A stretch of 64,000 bases of DNA from an uncultured Collinsella sp. (GCA_902479065.1 CABSNM010000005.1:45834-109833), one strand, 5' to 3'. Shown: positions 41,159-50,356, counted from the first letter of the stretch. Numbers and translations are program-made. Notes: a model not told the origin generated them from the sequence alone.

Positions 41159-41905
41159 ATGCTTGCGGAAGATAGGCTCAACGCGATCGTGACGATGGTG
41201 CAGCAGGCCGGCTCGGTTACCGTGCCGGAGCTTGCTGAAGCCCTGGGCGTGACGGCGTCTACCATTCGGCGCGACCTGCAGGCGCTCGACCGTGCACACC
41301 GTATCGCCAAGGTGCACGGAGGCGCGACGAGTCTGGAGCGTGCGCACGTGACGCGCGACCTGACGATCGGCGAGCGCAGTGATCTCCATAACGATGACAA
41401 GGAGCGCATCTGCGCCCGTGCGGCGGCGCTTGTGGAGCCCGAGAGCTTTGTGTACATCGATTCAGGTTCGACGACGCTTAGGCTCATCGAGCATCTTCCG
41501 CGCCTTGAGGGCGTCACCTATGTGACCGATTCTGTGCTCCATGCTCAGCACCTCGCTCTGCGCGGCATGCGCACCGTGGTGCTAGGCGGCGAGCTCAAGC
41601 CCGAGACCGAAGCACTCGTTGGCCCCGATGCCTTGGCAACCCTGGACCGCTATAACTTCAACTGCGGCTTTTGGGGTTCCAATGGCATCGCCGCCGAGCA
41701 AGGTCTCACCACACCGGATATCGAGGAAGCGCAGGTCAAGCGTATCTCGATGCGCCATACCGCCAAACGCTTCGTAATCTCGGACGCCAGTAAATTTGGC
41801 ATGGTGGCGCCCGTTAAGTTCGCGGACTTCCGCGACGCAACGATTATTACCGCAGGTGAGGTCCCCGCCAAGTATCGGGCGATGGATAACGTCATCACGG
41901 CCTAG
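41159..41905 (+). CDS. DeoR/GlpR family transcriptional regulator
   Basis: A 248-residue DeoR-type regulator: an N-terminal winged helix-turn-helix (residues ~5-57, VPELAEALGVTASTIRRDLQ) and a sugar-phosphate-binding domain with DSGSTTLRLIEHL, VVLGGELKPETEA and the late ISDASKFG. Such proteins release DNA on binding a phosphorylated sugar. It most likely controls the oxidoreductase upstream. Confidence 0.93.
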   Translation: MLAEDRLNAIVTMVQQAGSVTVPELAEALGVTASTIRRDLQALDRAHRIAKVHGGATSLERAHVTRDLTIGERSDLHNDDKERICARAAALVEPESFVYIDSGSTTLRLIEHLPRLEGVTYVTDSVLHAQHLALRGMRTVVLGGELKPETEALVGPDALATLDRYNFNCGFWGSNGIAAEQGLTTPDIEEAQVKRISMRHTAKRFVISDASKFGMVAPVKFADFRDATIITAGEVPAKYRAMDNVITA

Positions 41906-41921
41906 CGACAGGGGACAGGAC

Positions 41922-41963
41922 AAGGCCAAAACCGCCACAAAGGTGCCTGTCCCCATTGTGGTG
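41922..41963. repeat. CCACAAAGGTGCCTG repeat, first copy
   Basis: CCACAAAGGTGCCTGTCCCC is followed by ATTGTGG, so the flanks (CCACAA / TTGTGG) pair. CCACAAAGGTGCCTG recurs at 42304-42318, followed by a CCTGCC...GGCAGG hairpin. A related CCTGTCCC...GGCAGGG hairpin occurs at 16036. Confidence 0.6.
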
Positions 41964-41998
41964 GTAAGTAACGAAAAACGAGTAGTTTTCTCAATAGA

Positions 41999-42037
41999 AA
42001 AGCGGCAACGTCCATTACGGGCGTTGCCGCTTTCGTT
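41999..42037 (+). terminator. terminator after the DeoR gene
   Basis: AGCGGCAACG pairs with CGTTGCCGCT around a 12-nt loop, followed by TTCGTT. Confidence 0.7.
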
Positions 42038-42051
42038 GTCTGCCGGTTTTG

Positions 42052-42269
42052 TCTAAGTCTGTAACAACTAGACCGTTAAAAGTGGGTTAGATGTTACAGA
42101 TTGAGATACTTCCGAACCGCGCCGTCCCTTTGTCTCAATCTGTAACATCTTGGGCCGATTTTGCCGAGTTGTTGTTACAGATTGAGATTTTCCCTTGAGG
42201 GGGATTCGAATGTCTCGATCTGTAACGGATAGACCGGAGAATGGGTTCTAACTGTTACAGATCGAGACG
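42052..42269. repeat. alternating inverted-repeat array (TGTTACAGATTGAGA family)
   Basis: Six copies of a ~15-nt motif alternate in orientation: inverted at ~42052, forward at 42092, inverted at 42131, forward at 42173, inverted at 42211 and forward at 42253. The intervening sequences are 22-26 nt and unrelated to each other. The period for same-orientation copies is 80-81 bp. No gene is visible from 41906 to 42336. Confidence 0.88.
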
Positions 42270-42336
42270 TTTTGGGACCGCGGCTGAGCCATTGCGGCAA
42301 AGCCACCACAAAGGTGCCTGCCCTTTTTGGCAGGTT

Positions 42337-42996
42337 TTAGGGCTCCCAGGGGCAGGGGGCTTCGATGTGGATGTGCTCACCGGTTACGGGATGCGTAAAG
42401 GACACGCTGTGGGCATGGAGCATCAGGCCGCAGGGGCGCGGCGTTCCGTACAGGTCGTCGCCAACCAGGGGATGGCGCTCGCTTGCCAGATGCACACGGA
42501 TTTGGTGCTTGCGGCCGGTGAGCAGCTCGACATCGATATACGAGCGCGTGGGCAGGCCACGACGGCTCTTAAGACGCTTGAGCACCTTCACGCGCGTCTG
42601 AGACGGCTTGCCGCTGGCGCCGACGCGCATCTTGCGGCTGTCGTGACGGTCGCGGGCGATGGGCTTGTCGATGAGCTTTTCGTTCCAGTCGATTTTGCCC
42701 TCGGCCAGCGCCAGATAGTGCTTTTCGAAAGCGTGGTCGATCACCATCTGGTCAAAGGCGGGCTGCGTCTGCTTGTCGAGCGAGAACAACACCACGCCGG
42801 TGGTGTCGCGGTCCAGGCGGTTGAGCGGCTGCATGTCGGTCGCGGCAAAGCCGTCGCCCATCGCCAGCAGCAGGTCGCTGGCGTAGTCGGTGAGCGTGCG
42901 CTCGCCGGTGCCGTCGCCGTGGACGATCATGCCGGCGGGCTTGTCGATGGCCATGAGCCAGGCGTCGCAGTAGAGGACTTGAGGTTCTTCGTTCAC
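42337..42996 (-). CDS. RluA-family pseudouridine synthase
   Basis: A 219-residue enzyme isomerising uridine in rRNA or tRNA. The catalytic aspartate is Asp62 in LNRLDRDTTGVVLF (Asn where RluA enzymes usually have His), and LLTGRKHQIRVHLA and GDDLYG follow. It lacks the S4 RNA-binding domain, so it is closer to the RluA/TruC/RluC core type than to full RluD. It starts at GTG behind GAAAGG, 15 nt after the U32-family gene, with which it forms an operon. Confidence 0.9.
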   Translation of the reverse strand: MNEEPQVLYCDAWLMAIDKPAGMIVHGDGTGERTLTDYASDLLLAMGDGFAATDMQPLNRLDRDTTGVVLFSLDKQTQPAFDQMVIDHAFEKHYLALAEGKIDWNEKLIDKPIARDRHDSRKMRVGASGKPSQTRVKVLKRLKSRRGLPTRSYIDVELLTGRKHQIRVHLASERHPLVGDDLYGTPRPCGLMLHAHSVSFTHPVTGEHIHIEAPCPWEP

Positions 42997-43011
42997 GTGT
43001 AAGCCTTTCGG

Positions 43012-45504
43012 TTAGCTGATTCCCACAAACATGCAGCCCGAGGTCGCCCCGCGCAGACGGGCGGCGGGCTTACGGCCCGCCTGCGCCGCTTCGACGGCAC
43101 GACGGACGCGGGCGACGGCACGGCCCACCTCATCCGTTTCGAGCAACGTTCCGTCAACCATGAGACGACGCACACCGGCATCGAGCAGCTGAGGAACCTG
43201 CGGCGTGAGGTCGATGGGGTAGGCATCGTACAGGCGAGAGCGGCCGTGGATGTCGGTGCGGACGGGCATGACCTTTCCGTCGATATTCTTGAGCGAGAGC
43301 TTGCGGGCACGCAGACGGCAGTTGACACAATCGTGGATGCAGCCGTTGGCAACCTGCAGAATGCAGTGTTCGCTCGTCATAACGCGCGGACGGCCAAAGA
43401 CGGTGATGCCCAGAGCCGCGGGCGCGGCGGCGCCGAGCGAGGCAATCTCGTCGAGCGTGATCTCGGGCGAGAGCCAAAATGCGCCGGCTCCGCGCTCGGC
43501 AAGCGCCTCCATGCAGGGTATGTTGTGCACCGGCAGGCAAGAGCGAATCTCGGCCGTGGCGCCGGCATGCGCGGCTACGGCGAGCTCGGAGATATTGCCG
43601 ACGGCGACGGTGGCCCCAGCATTGATCCAAGGATCGACGCGCTCGTGGTCGACGGCGCGGCAGACCTCGTCGAGTACGGGCACGATACCCTGCTCAAATG
43701 CATCGGCAGGGGAGAGTCCGACAGCCTCGAGCGCGTCGGTGGTCATATAGATGCGCGCGGCGCCCTCGGCGCGAGCCGCCTCGGCGGCTTCGAGCGTGGT
43801 GACGGCGGCGCAGATCTGCGGCTCATCGCGGTAATGCTCGGGCATGGCGCGCGTACATTTGTCGAGCAACGGAATCTCGAGCGTTTTCGCGCGCTCCTCG
43901 TACGGCGCCAGAATGGTCTCCTCCAATGCTTTACAGGCGGCGGCGCGCACCTTGTGCACGGCGGAGAAGCCCATGCCGCAGCCGGCGTCGAGCGAAACGT
44001 CAAAGCTCGCAGCCTCAAAGGGCGAGGAACCCATACGGCCCACATGCTCAACCAGGTCTGCCGCCTCGACGGCGCGGGTCTTGGCGGCCTCGACGGTGAA
44101 GCCCGTGGCGGTGGCGGTGAGCGCGGGGTTGTCACAGCAGGTGAGTGTGACGGTAAACGGCTCGCCCAGACGCGCCACGACGGACACATCTACGGCGCGG
44201 CGGCGCAGCACATCGCGCTTGAGCGCGGCACCGGCGGCGTCAATGGCACGCTGACTGCGAATCACGCGGACGCGGCAGCCCTCGGGCATGCTGCGGGGCA
44301 CGCGACATTCGATGATGTCGCCCGCGGCGGCATCATCGGCGGCAATGGTGGTCAGGAACTGGTCAAACTCGTTATCGTGGCGAAGCTCCAGCAGGTCGCC
44401 CTTGCCCACGGGCTCAAACAGCTCAATGCGGGCGATGGCGGCGCGGCGACGGCGGTCGTCGGGCTTGAGGCCACGCACATCGCGGTTGGCCGGGCGGCTG
44501 CCCAGCACCGTGCCCACGATCTGGCCGCGGTTGTTGGAGCGCTCGTAGCTCATCATCTCGTCGCCCGAGGTGCCGTCCTGATAGGCGTGCGTAAAGTCGC
44601 GGTTAAAGCAACGCTTGAGCTGGCGCTGGCGGGCGGCTTCCTCGTCCTTGGCAACGGTGGCTCCGGATAGCATGTCGTCAATTTCGTGACGATACACATC
44701 AACGATGGAGTACACGTAATCGGGCGCTTTCATGCGGCCCTCGAGCTTGAGAGACGCGGCGCCGGCATCATACAGACGGCGAACAAGCTGCGAAGTGTTG
44801 GTGTCGCGCGGGCATAGCGCACGCTCGCGGCCGGCGGGGGAGAGCGCGCGGCCGTTCTCGTCGATCAGCTCGTAAGGCAGGCGACAGGGCTGGGCGCACA
44901 TGCCGCGGTTGGCCGAGCGGCCCGCCATGGCAAAGCTCGACAGCAGGCACAGACCCGAGTAGCAAAAGCAGATGGCGCCGTGGCTAAAGACCTCAAGGTC
45001 CACATCGGGCGCGGCATCGTGAATGGCGGCAATCTCGTCGATGGAAAGCTCGCGCGAGAGGGTCACGCGGTCGGCGCCCTGCTCGCGGCACCAAAGGGTT
45101 CCGCGGTCGTCGTGGATGTTCGCCTGGGTCGAGATATGCGTCTCGATGCCGGGCATGGTGCGCTTGACCTCAAAGAACAGACCCCAGTCCTGGATGATGA
45201 AGGCGTCGGCGCCCAGCGTGGAGCAGCGATGGATGAGTTGCAGCGCATCGCCCATCTCGGACTGCTTGATGACGATGTTGACCGTGACGTAGACGCGCGA
45301 GCCGGCCAGGTGTGCAGCACGGCAGGCCTGCTCAAAGGCCTCGTCAGTAAAGTTGGTGGCCTTGCGGCGGGCGTTGAAGCTTCCCATGCCGCAGTAGATG
45401 GCGTCTGCCCCGGCAGCGAGTGCGGCGGCAAAGGGCTCGGGCCCTCCAGCGGGCGCCAAAAGCTCGGGTCTGCGGTTGGTGGTTCGACTGGCGGTTGCGG
45501 TCAT
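43012..45504 (-). CDS. U32 peptidase-family protein (RlhA/YhbU-like, with DUF3656)
   Basis: An 830-residue protein. The N-terminal half is the U32 domain: LLAPAGGPEPFAAALAAGAD, YCGMGSFNARRK, THISTQANIHD and a cysteine-rich CFCYSGLCLLSS...GMCAQPCR segment. The second half matches the DUF3656/C-terminal arrangement of RlhA-like enzymes, including CIHDCVNCRLR late on. Family members hydroxylate 23S rRNA or tRNA with iron-sulfur clusters and prephenate, so RNA modification is more likely than proteolysis; co-transcription with a pseudouridine synthase supports this. Confidence 0.88.
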   Translation of the reverse strand: MTATASRTTNRRPELLAPAGGPEPFAAALAAGADAIYCGMGSFNARRKATNFTDEAFEQACRAAHLAGSRVYVTVNIVIKQSEMGDALQLIHRCSTLGADAFIIQDWGLFFEVKRTMPGIETHISTQANIHDDRGTLWCREQGADRVTLSRELSIDEIAAIHDAAPDVDLEVFSHGAICFCYSGLCLLSSFAMAGRSANRGMCAQPCRLPYELIDENGRALSPAGRERALCPRDTNTSQLVRRLYDAGAASLKLEGRMKAPDYVYSIVDVYRHEIDDMLSGATVAKDEEAARQRQLKRCFNRDFTHAYQDGTSGDEMMSYERSNNRGQIVGTVLGSRPANRDVRGLKPDDRRRRAAIARIELFEPVGKGDLLELRHDNEFDQFLTTIAADDAAAGDIIECRVPRSMPEGCRVRVIRSQRAIDAAGAALKRDVLRRRAVDVSVVARLGEPFTVTLTCCDNPALTATATGFTVEAAKTRAVEAADLVEHVGRMGSSPFEAASFDVSLDAGCGMGFSAVHKVRAAACKALEETILAPYEERAKTLEIPLLDKCTRAMPEHYRDEPQICAAVTTLEAAEAARAEGAARIYMTTDALEAVGLSPADAFEQGIVPVLDEVCRAVDHERVDPWINAGATVAVGNISELAVAAHAGATAEIRSCLPVHNIPCMEALAERGAGAFWLSPEITLDEIASLGAAAPAALGITVFGRPRVMTSEHCILQVANGCIHDCVNCRLRARKLSLKNIDGKVMPVRTDIHGRSRLYDAYPIDLTPQVPQLLDAGVRRLMVDGTLLETDEVGRAVARVRRAVEAAQAGRKPAARLRGATSGCMFVGIS

Positions 45505-45610
45505 ATCCTGCCTTTCAAAATGCTCAGATACTCAAAAGTATAGTGGTGCTGTTGCGGCGGACGAGCCCTGTGGCCCAAGCAGGATAAAGTCTTCAGCAGC
45601 CCTTGCAGCA

Positions 45611-45683
45611 AAAATGATCCGTTTTCCCTCCGTCCCCTATGGATTGCCTGATCCGATGGGGACGGAGGGAAACGGATCATTTT
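45611..45683. repeat. inverted repeat of the AAAATGATCCGTTTTCC family
   Basis: Left arm 45611-45637 and right arm 45658-45683 are inverted copies that differ by a single inserted T, flanking a 20-nt loop. A lone arm of the same family occurs at 46347-46372. It lies in the divergent region between the U32 gene and ridA. Confidence 0.88.
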
Positions 45684-45884
45684 GAGCTTCACCGTCCGGT
45701 CGTGCCGTTCAGCGGCTGACAGGCGCCGTTGGGCGATAAAATATTCTCGCAACGTGATAATAATCTTGCATCGCGCGGAAACCTTGAGTACTATCCCAAA
45801 TCAAGCGCGGTGTTCAGACCGAACTGTGCCTCCCGGTGTGAACACCGCGCTCACGCTCTCTCAATTGATCGTAAGGAGATAAAC

Positions 45885-46262
45885 ATGAGCAAGACCGTCG
45901 TGTCTTCCGATAACGCACCTGCAGCCATCGGCCCGTATTCCCCCGGCATCCAGACCGGCAACATGGTGTTCCTGTCCGGCCAGCTGGGCATCGACCCCGC
46001 AACCGGCAAGATGCCCGAGGGCGTCGAGGCCCAGGCTAAGCAGTCCCTTGCTAACGTCGAGGCGCTGCTGACCGCTGCCGGCGCCACCTTTGCCGATGTC
46101 GTCAAGACCACGGTCTACCTGGCCGACATCGCCGACTTCGCTGCCGTGAACGAGATCTACGCTTCCAAGTTCGAGGCTCCGTTCCCCGCGCGCAGCGCTT
46201 TCCAGGTTGCCGCCCTTCCGGCCGGCGGTCTGGTCGAGATCGAGGTCGTCGCCGCTCTCTAA
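45885..46262 (+). CDS. ridA: RidA family reactive intermediate deaminase
   Basis: A 125-residue RidA: AIGPYSPGIQTGNMVFLSGQ at the N-terminus, the substrate-binding arginine in PFPARSAFQVAALP and the terminal LVEIEVVAAL. It hydrolyses 2-aminoacrylate and related enamine/imine intermediates to keto acids and ammonia. TAAGGAGAT precedes the ATG. It has its own terminator and lies near the purine genes, facing their regulator. Confidence 0.95.
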   Translation: MSKTVVSSDNAPAAIGPYSPGIQTGNMVFLSGQLGIDPATGKMPEGVEAQAKQSLANVEALLTAAGATFADVVKTTVYLADIADFAAVNEIYASKFEAPFPARSAFQVAALPAGGLVEIEVVAAL

Positions 46263-46291
46263 GGCGTTGGCAACAACTAAACATGACATGC

Positions 46292-46331
46292 AAAAAGACC
46301 CTGCAGCGCGTGTGAACTGCAGGGTCTTTTG
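46292..46331 (+). terminator. terminator after ridA
   Basis: AAAAAGACCCTGCAG pairs with CTGCAGGGTCTTTT, a 14-bp stem with T residues at its end. Confidence 0.9.
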
Positions 46332-46346
46332 TCAAGCGATGCGACA

Positions 46347-46372
46347 AAAATGATCCGTTTTCCTCCGTCCCC
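46347..46372. repeat. single arm of the AAAATGATCCGTTTTCC repeat
   Basis: It matches the left arm at 45611-45637 except for one C fewer; its partner arm is missing. It lies between the ridA terminator and the end of the convergent regulator gene. Confidence 0.75.
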
Positions 46373-46386
46373 AAGGAGTCAGCGGG

Positions 46387-47049
46387 TTAGCCTTCCTTGC
46401 GGACTTTTTGCAGGTAGCGATAGACGCTGGGCTCCGAGATGCCCAGCGCGGTGGCGGCGCAGGCTACGGCGCCCTTGAGCATGAACACTCCGTTGCCGTT
46501 GAGGTGGCGAATGACGTCCACGCGGTCGCTTTGACCAAGCGACGCCACATCCAGCCCGCGAGCGCTCAGCAGCTCGGCAATGCTGCGGTCGATGAGCTCC
46601 TGTGTGGACTCCGAAAGGCTTTCGACCTCGATAGAGGCGGGCTCCGTGCGCGTCGGCGCCGCGTCGAAGCACGCCATGAGCTGCTGTGCCATGGCGTTGA
46701 TGGAGCGCACGGTCGAGAGGTCGGTGTTGACGCAGAGCATGCCGACGATCTCGTCATTCTCGCGGATAAAGTACGTCGCTGACTCCAATGTCTTGCCACC
46801 GGCACCGCGGCCCTCGTAGCCCGTAATAAACGGCAGGTCGCGATACTTGGCGTCGTGCATGATCTTGAGCGCCAGGTCGGTGGCGGGACCGCCGACCTGG
46901 CGACCGCTCACGATGCCGTTGCGAATATCGACGATGGCGTGGTCGGGATCCGAGAAATCGTGCAGCACGATTTCGCTGTTCTTACCGAGTACCTGCTCCA
47001 GGAAATCAACCATCGGCAAAAAGCGACGTACGGTCTCGTTCACGGGCAA
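46387..47049 (-). CDS. YheO-like PAS/HTH transcriptional regulator
   Basis: A 220-residue protein. Residues 1-120 resemble the YheO-type PAS domain (FLPMVDFLEQVLGKNSEIVL, IVDIRNGIVSGRQVGGPATD), and the C-terminus (~165-218) has an HTH ending AATALGISEPSVYRYLQKV. E. coli DauR belongs to the same group. AAAGGAGT precedes the start. It diverges from the purine permease and is the obvious candidate to sense a metabolite and control the permease-SsnA-YgfK-XDH genes. Confidence 0.85.
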   Translation of the reverse strand: MPVNETVRRFLPMVDFLEQVLGKNSEIVLHDFSDPDHAIVDIRNGIVSGRQVGGPATDLALKIMHDAKYRDLPFITGYEGRGAGGKTLESATYFIRENDEIVGMLCVNTDLSTVRSINAMAQQLMACFDAAPTRTEPASIEVESLSESTQELIDRSIAELLSARGLDVASLGQSDRVDVIRHLNGNGVFMLKGAVACAATALGISEPSVYRYLQKVRKEG

Positions 47050-47278
47050 CTCCTTTTGGTTCTATCGAAGTGTTCATAACAATTTTTTATCATGGTAACA
47101 CGCTGCTCATCATCTCGTATATCCGCAGGTACATTGAGTAATACAGACGAACGGTAGGAATTTGGCGGTAAACGGTTGACCAAAAGAAAAGTTAGATGTT
47201 ATTTTGACCAGACACTTTCCTGACCTGCGGAAATGCGTTATCTCAGCTGAAGAATAGTCTGATAACAAAAAATTATTA

Positions 47279-47307
47279 TTGAGAATGAGAATCATCTTTA
47301 ATACGAT
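47279..47307 (+). promoter_or_regulatory. candidate promoter of the purine permease
   Basis: TTGAGA and TACGAT are spaced by 17 nt. The region 47050-47394 holds no gene; it is AT-rich and contains this promoter plus the divergent regulator promoter. TGAGAATGAGAATCA overlaps the -35 and recalls a metal-regulator box only weakly. Confidence 0.5.
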
Positions 47308-47394
47308 ATGCAACGAAGGCACAACCTCAACCCCGCACTGCGTCACAATAGAGCGTTAGATGCGAAAACAACTATTTCGAGGATTGGTGGTCAA

Positions 47395-48789
47395 ATGACC
47401 CAGGAGACGGTTACGAACGGCACTGAAGCCCTGTTTACTCGCGAGGGCATGCCTCCCGTTAAGGAAATGATCCCGTGTGCCCTTCAGCACGTACTGGCAT
47501 CGTTTGCCGGCATCATTACCCCGGCGGTCATCATGGCCGGCGTCTACGGCTTTAATAGCCAGCAGAGCACCGACATCATCCAGGTCGCGCTCATTCTTTC
47601 GGCAATCGATACGGCCCTTCAGGCCTTCGCTCCCTTCCGTCGCATCGGCGGCGGTCTGCCCATCGTCATGGGCGTTTCGTTCGCGTTCCTGCCGGCCCTG
47701 CAGGCCATGGGTGCCTCGGGCTTTAGCTTTGGTGCGCTGCTGGGCGGCGAGATCGTCGGCGGTGCCGTCGCGGTCCTCTTTGGTCTGGCCTACAGCAAGA
47801 TCAAGTGGCTGTTCCCGCCCGTCGTGACCGGTACAGTCATCTTCTCCATTGGCGTCTCTCTCTATCCCACGGCCGTCAAGTACATGGCCGGCGGTATGGG
47901 TACGCCGCTGTGGGGCACTCCGCAGGCCTGGTGCGTCGCTCTTATCACCTTCGCCGTGGTCTTTGCGCTCGCTAACTTTGGCAAGGGCACGCTCAAGTTG
48001 GGATCCGTGTTCTTTGGCATGATCGTTGGCATGATCGTCTCCATCCCCTTTGGCATGATCGACTTCTCCAGCGTCGCCACCGCCCAGGTCTTCGCCCTTC
48101 CCAAGCTCATGCCCTACGCGCTCGAGTTTGATCCCGAGGTCTGCATTACCCTCGCCGTCGTGTTCCCCATGGTTGCCATCCAGGTTATCGGTGACGTCTC
48201 CGCCGCCTGCCTGGGCTCCATCGACCGTATGCCCACCGAGCGTGAGCTCTCCGGCGCTATCGTGTCCCAGGGCCTCACTTCTATGGTCGGCGGCCTGCTG
48301 GGCGGTCTTCCCACCAGCGCCCTTGGCCAGAACGTGGGTATCATCTGCTCTAACAAGGTCGTCAACAAGTGGGTCTTTGTGATCATCGCGGCCGTCTTTG
48401 CCATCGCCGGTCTGTTCCCGCAGCTCTCTGCCGTCCTTTCCGCTATCCCGCAGCCCGTCATCGGCGGCGCGACCGTCGGCGTCTTTGGCACCATCACCAT
48501 GAACGGCGTGCGCATGTTCACCCGCGAGGGCCTCACGCAGCGCACTACCACCATCGTCGGCACCTCCGTCGTCTTTGGCCTGGGTATCTGGATGGCCAGC
48601 GGTTGCCTTGCCGGCGAGGGTATGCCTGTCTGGGTGTCCACCGTCATCGGCTCCAATGCCGTGACCCCCACCGCCATCATGGCCATTGTCCTTAACCTGA
48701 TCCTTCCGCAGACGCCGGTCGTGGCTCAGCACATCGATGCCGCCAAGGATGCCGCCGTGGATCTGGTCTTGCCCGAGAGCAAGAAGTAA
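47395..48789 (+). CDS. NCS2 family nucleobase (xanthine/urate) permease
   Basis: A 464-residue membrane protein with 12-14 predicted spans. ALQHVLASFAGIITPAVIMA at the N-terminus, GGLPIVMGVSF, and the NCS2 signature GLLGGLPTSALGQNVGI are visible. The residue pattern and gene neighbourhood favour xanthine or urate over uracil, as substrate for the dehydrogenase cluster downstream. The ATG at 47395 follows GAGGATTGGTGG; upstream in-frame starts lie in the promoter. Confidence 0.9.
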   Translation: MTQETVTNGTEALFTREGMPPVKEMIPCALQHVLASFAGIITPAVIMAGVYGFNSQQSTDIIQVALILSAIDTALQAFAPFRRIGGGLPIVMGVSFAFLPALQAMGASGFSFGALLGGEIVGGAVAVLFGLAYSKIKWLFPPVVTGTVIFSIGVSLYPTAVKYMAGGMGTPLWGTPQAWCVALITFAVVFALANFGKGTLKLGSVFFGMIVGMIVSIPFGMIDFSSVATAQVFALPKLMPYALEFDPEVCITLAVVFPMVAIQVIGDVSAACLGSIDRMPTERELSGAIVSQGLTSMVGGLLGGLPTSALGQNVGIICSNKVVNKWVFVIIAAVFAIAGLFPQLSAVLSAIPQPVIGGATVGVFGTITMNGVRMFTREGLTQRTTTIVGTSVVFGLGIWMASGCLAGEGMPVWVSTVIGSNAVTPTAIMAIVLNLILPQTPVVAQHIDAAKDAAVDLVLPESKK

Positions 48790-48806
48790 CCAATTCGGTG
48801 CTATTC

Positions 48807-48879
48807 GTCGGCGGACGCATCGCCTCGTCCGCCGACGTCATGCGGCGCCAAGCCGCACTTCAAAGGGTTTGTCCCTTTG
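48807..48879 (+). other. three consecutive hairpins in the permease-ssnA spacer
   Basis: GTCGGCGGACG/CGTCCGCCGAC (48807-48836), TGCGGC/GCCGCA (48841-48857) and CAAAGGG/CCCTTTG (48861-48879) lie head to tail in the 195-nt gap. None has a T run. They may be an mRNA processing or stability region, or a structured leader for ssnA. Confidence 0.5.
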
Positions 48880-48984
48880 GTGAAGCGTTGACGGGAGAGG
48901 GCCCGTTTCCGGTGTAGGCCGGCGCTTCGCACTCCGCCATGTCAGAGGTGTCAAACCCCGCCCCTGATGTTGAAGGGAGCATTA

Positions 48985-50340
48985 ATGCTTCTGGTCGCTA
49001 ACGGTTCCGTCTTTACCCGCAACGCTCAGACCCCGTTCATTCCAAACGGTGCGGTCGCCATTGACGGAGATACGATCGTCGAAGTGGGCCCCGAGTGCGA
49101 GCTCAAGGCCAAGTACTCGGATGCCGAGTACGTCGACGCCCGGGGCAACCTCATCATGCCCGGACTCATCAACTGCCACACCCACATCTACTCGGGCCTG
49201 GCCCGCGGCCTTGCCATTAAGGGCTGCAACCCCACCAACTTCCTGGAGAATCTTGAGCAGCAGTGGTGGAAGATCGACGACAACCTGACACTCGACGGCA
49301 CCAAGGCCAGCGCCTATGCCACGATTCTGGATTCCATCCGCGACGGCGTCACCACGATCTTCGATCACCACGCGAGCTTCTGCGAGATTCCGGGCAGCCT
49401 CTTTACCATTAAGGACGCCGCTCAGGAGCTGGGCATGCGTTCGTGCCTGTGCTACGAGGTTTCCGACCGCCGTGGCCAGGAAAAGTGCGATCAGGCTATT
49501 GCCGAGAACGCCGAGTTTGCCCAGTGGGCCGCCAAGGAGCGTCGCGATAACGACAACCACATGATCGCCGCAATGTTTGGCGGTCACGCCACCTTTACGC
49601 TGTCGGATGAGACCATGGATAAGATGGCCGAGGCCAACAACGGTCTGACCGGCTTCCACATCCACGTGTGCGAGGGCATGAACGATGTGTGGGATTCCCG
49701 CCTCAACCGCGGCGGCATCAGCCCCGTCGAGCGCCTGCTGCAACACAACCTGCTCGGCCCCGACACCATGCTCGGCCACTGCATCCACGTGACGCCCGCC
49801 GAGATGGATATCGTCAAGGAGTCCGGCACCTGGCTGGTTAACAACCCCGAATCCAATATGGGCAATGCCGTGGGCTGCGCCCCCGTGCTCGAATTCTTCC
49901 GCCGCGGCATCCCCGTGTGCATGGGCACCGACGCCTACACCCACGATATGCTCGAGAGCCTTAAGGTCTTCTTGATCATTCAGCGCCACAACGCCGCCAT
50001 GCCCAACGTGGGCTGGTGTGAGGCCATGACCATGCTGTTCGAGAACAACGCCAAGATGGCCAGCAAGTACTTCGATCGCAAGCTCGGTGTGCTCGAGCCC
50101 GGCGCTGCCGCCGACGTCATCGTCATGGACTACAAGCCCTTTACGCCGCTGAGCGAGGAGAACATCGACGGCCACATGCTCTTTGGCATGATGGGCAAAA
50201 ACTGCCGCACCACCATCATCAACGGCCGCGTCCTGTACAAGGATCGCGAGTTCGTTGGCATTGATGAGGACAAGATCAACGCGTGGACCATGGCCGAGTC
50301 CAAGAAGCTCTGGAGCACGCTCAACGATCGCGCCTACTAA
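48985..50340 (+). CDS. ssnA: SsnA-type amidohydrolase
   Basis: A 451-residue metal-dependent hydrolase of the amidohydrolase superfamily. Metal ligands are visible in INCHTHIYSGLARG (His65, His67), FHIHVCEG, LGHCIHV and GTDAYTHDM. It matches the SsnA group found with ygfK and xdhD in anaerobic purine and urate degradation. The ATG at 48985 follows GAAGGGAG; a TTG at 48967 is less likely. The reaction is probably ring opening or deamination of a purine-derived heterocycle. Confidence 0.88.
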   Translation: MLLVANGSVFTRNAQTPFIPNGAVAIDGDTIVEVGPECELKAKYSDAEYVDARGNLIMPGLINCHTHIYSGLARGLAIKGCNPTNFLENLEQQWWKIDDNLTLDGTKASAYATILDSIRDGVTTIFDHHASFCEIPGSLFTIKDAAQELGMRSCLCYEVSDRRGQEKCDQAIAENAEFAQWAAKERRDNDNHMIAAMFGGHATFTLSDETMDKMAEANNGLTGFHIHVCEGMNDVWDSRLNRGGISPVERLLQHNLLGPDTMLGHCIHVTPAEMDIVKESGTWLVNNPESNMGNAVGCAPVLEFFRRGIPVCMGTDAYTHDMLESLKVFLIIQRHNAAMPNVGWCEAMTMLFENNAKMASKYFDRKLGVLEPGAAADVIVMDYKPFTPLSEENIDGHMLFGMMGKNCRTTIINGRVLYKDREFVGIDEDKINAWTMAESKKLWSTLNDRAY

Positions 50341-50356
50341 TTACAAGTAGATTCGC

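Noticed and set aside
42052..42269. CRISPR array
   Set aside because: Repeats alternate in orientation and are only ~15 nt; CRISPR repeats run in one direction.
47279..47300. Fur/metal-regulator box before the purine permease
   Set aside because: TGAGAATGAGAATCA matches only half of the palindrome; the right half does not fit, and the genes are not metal genes.
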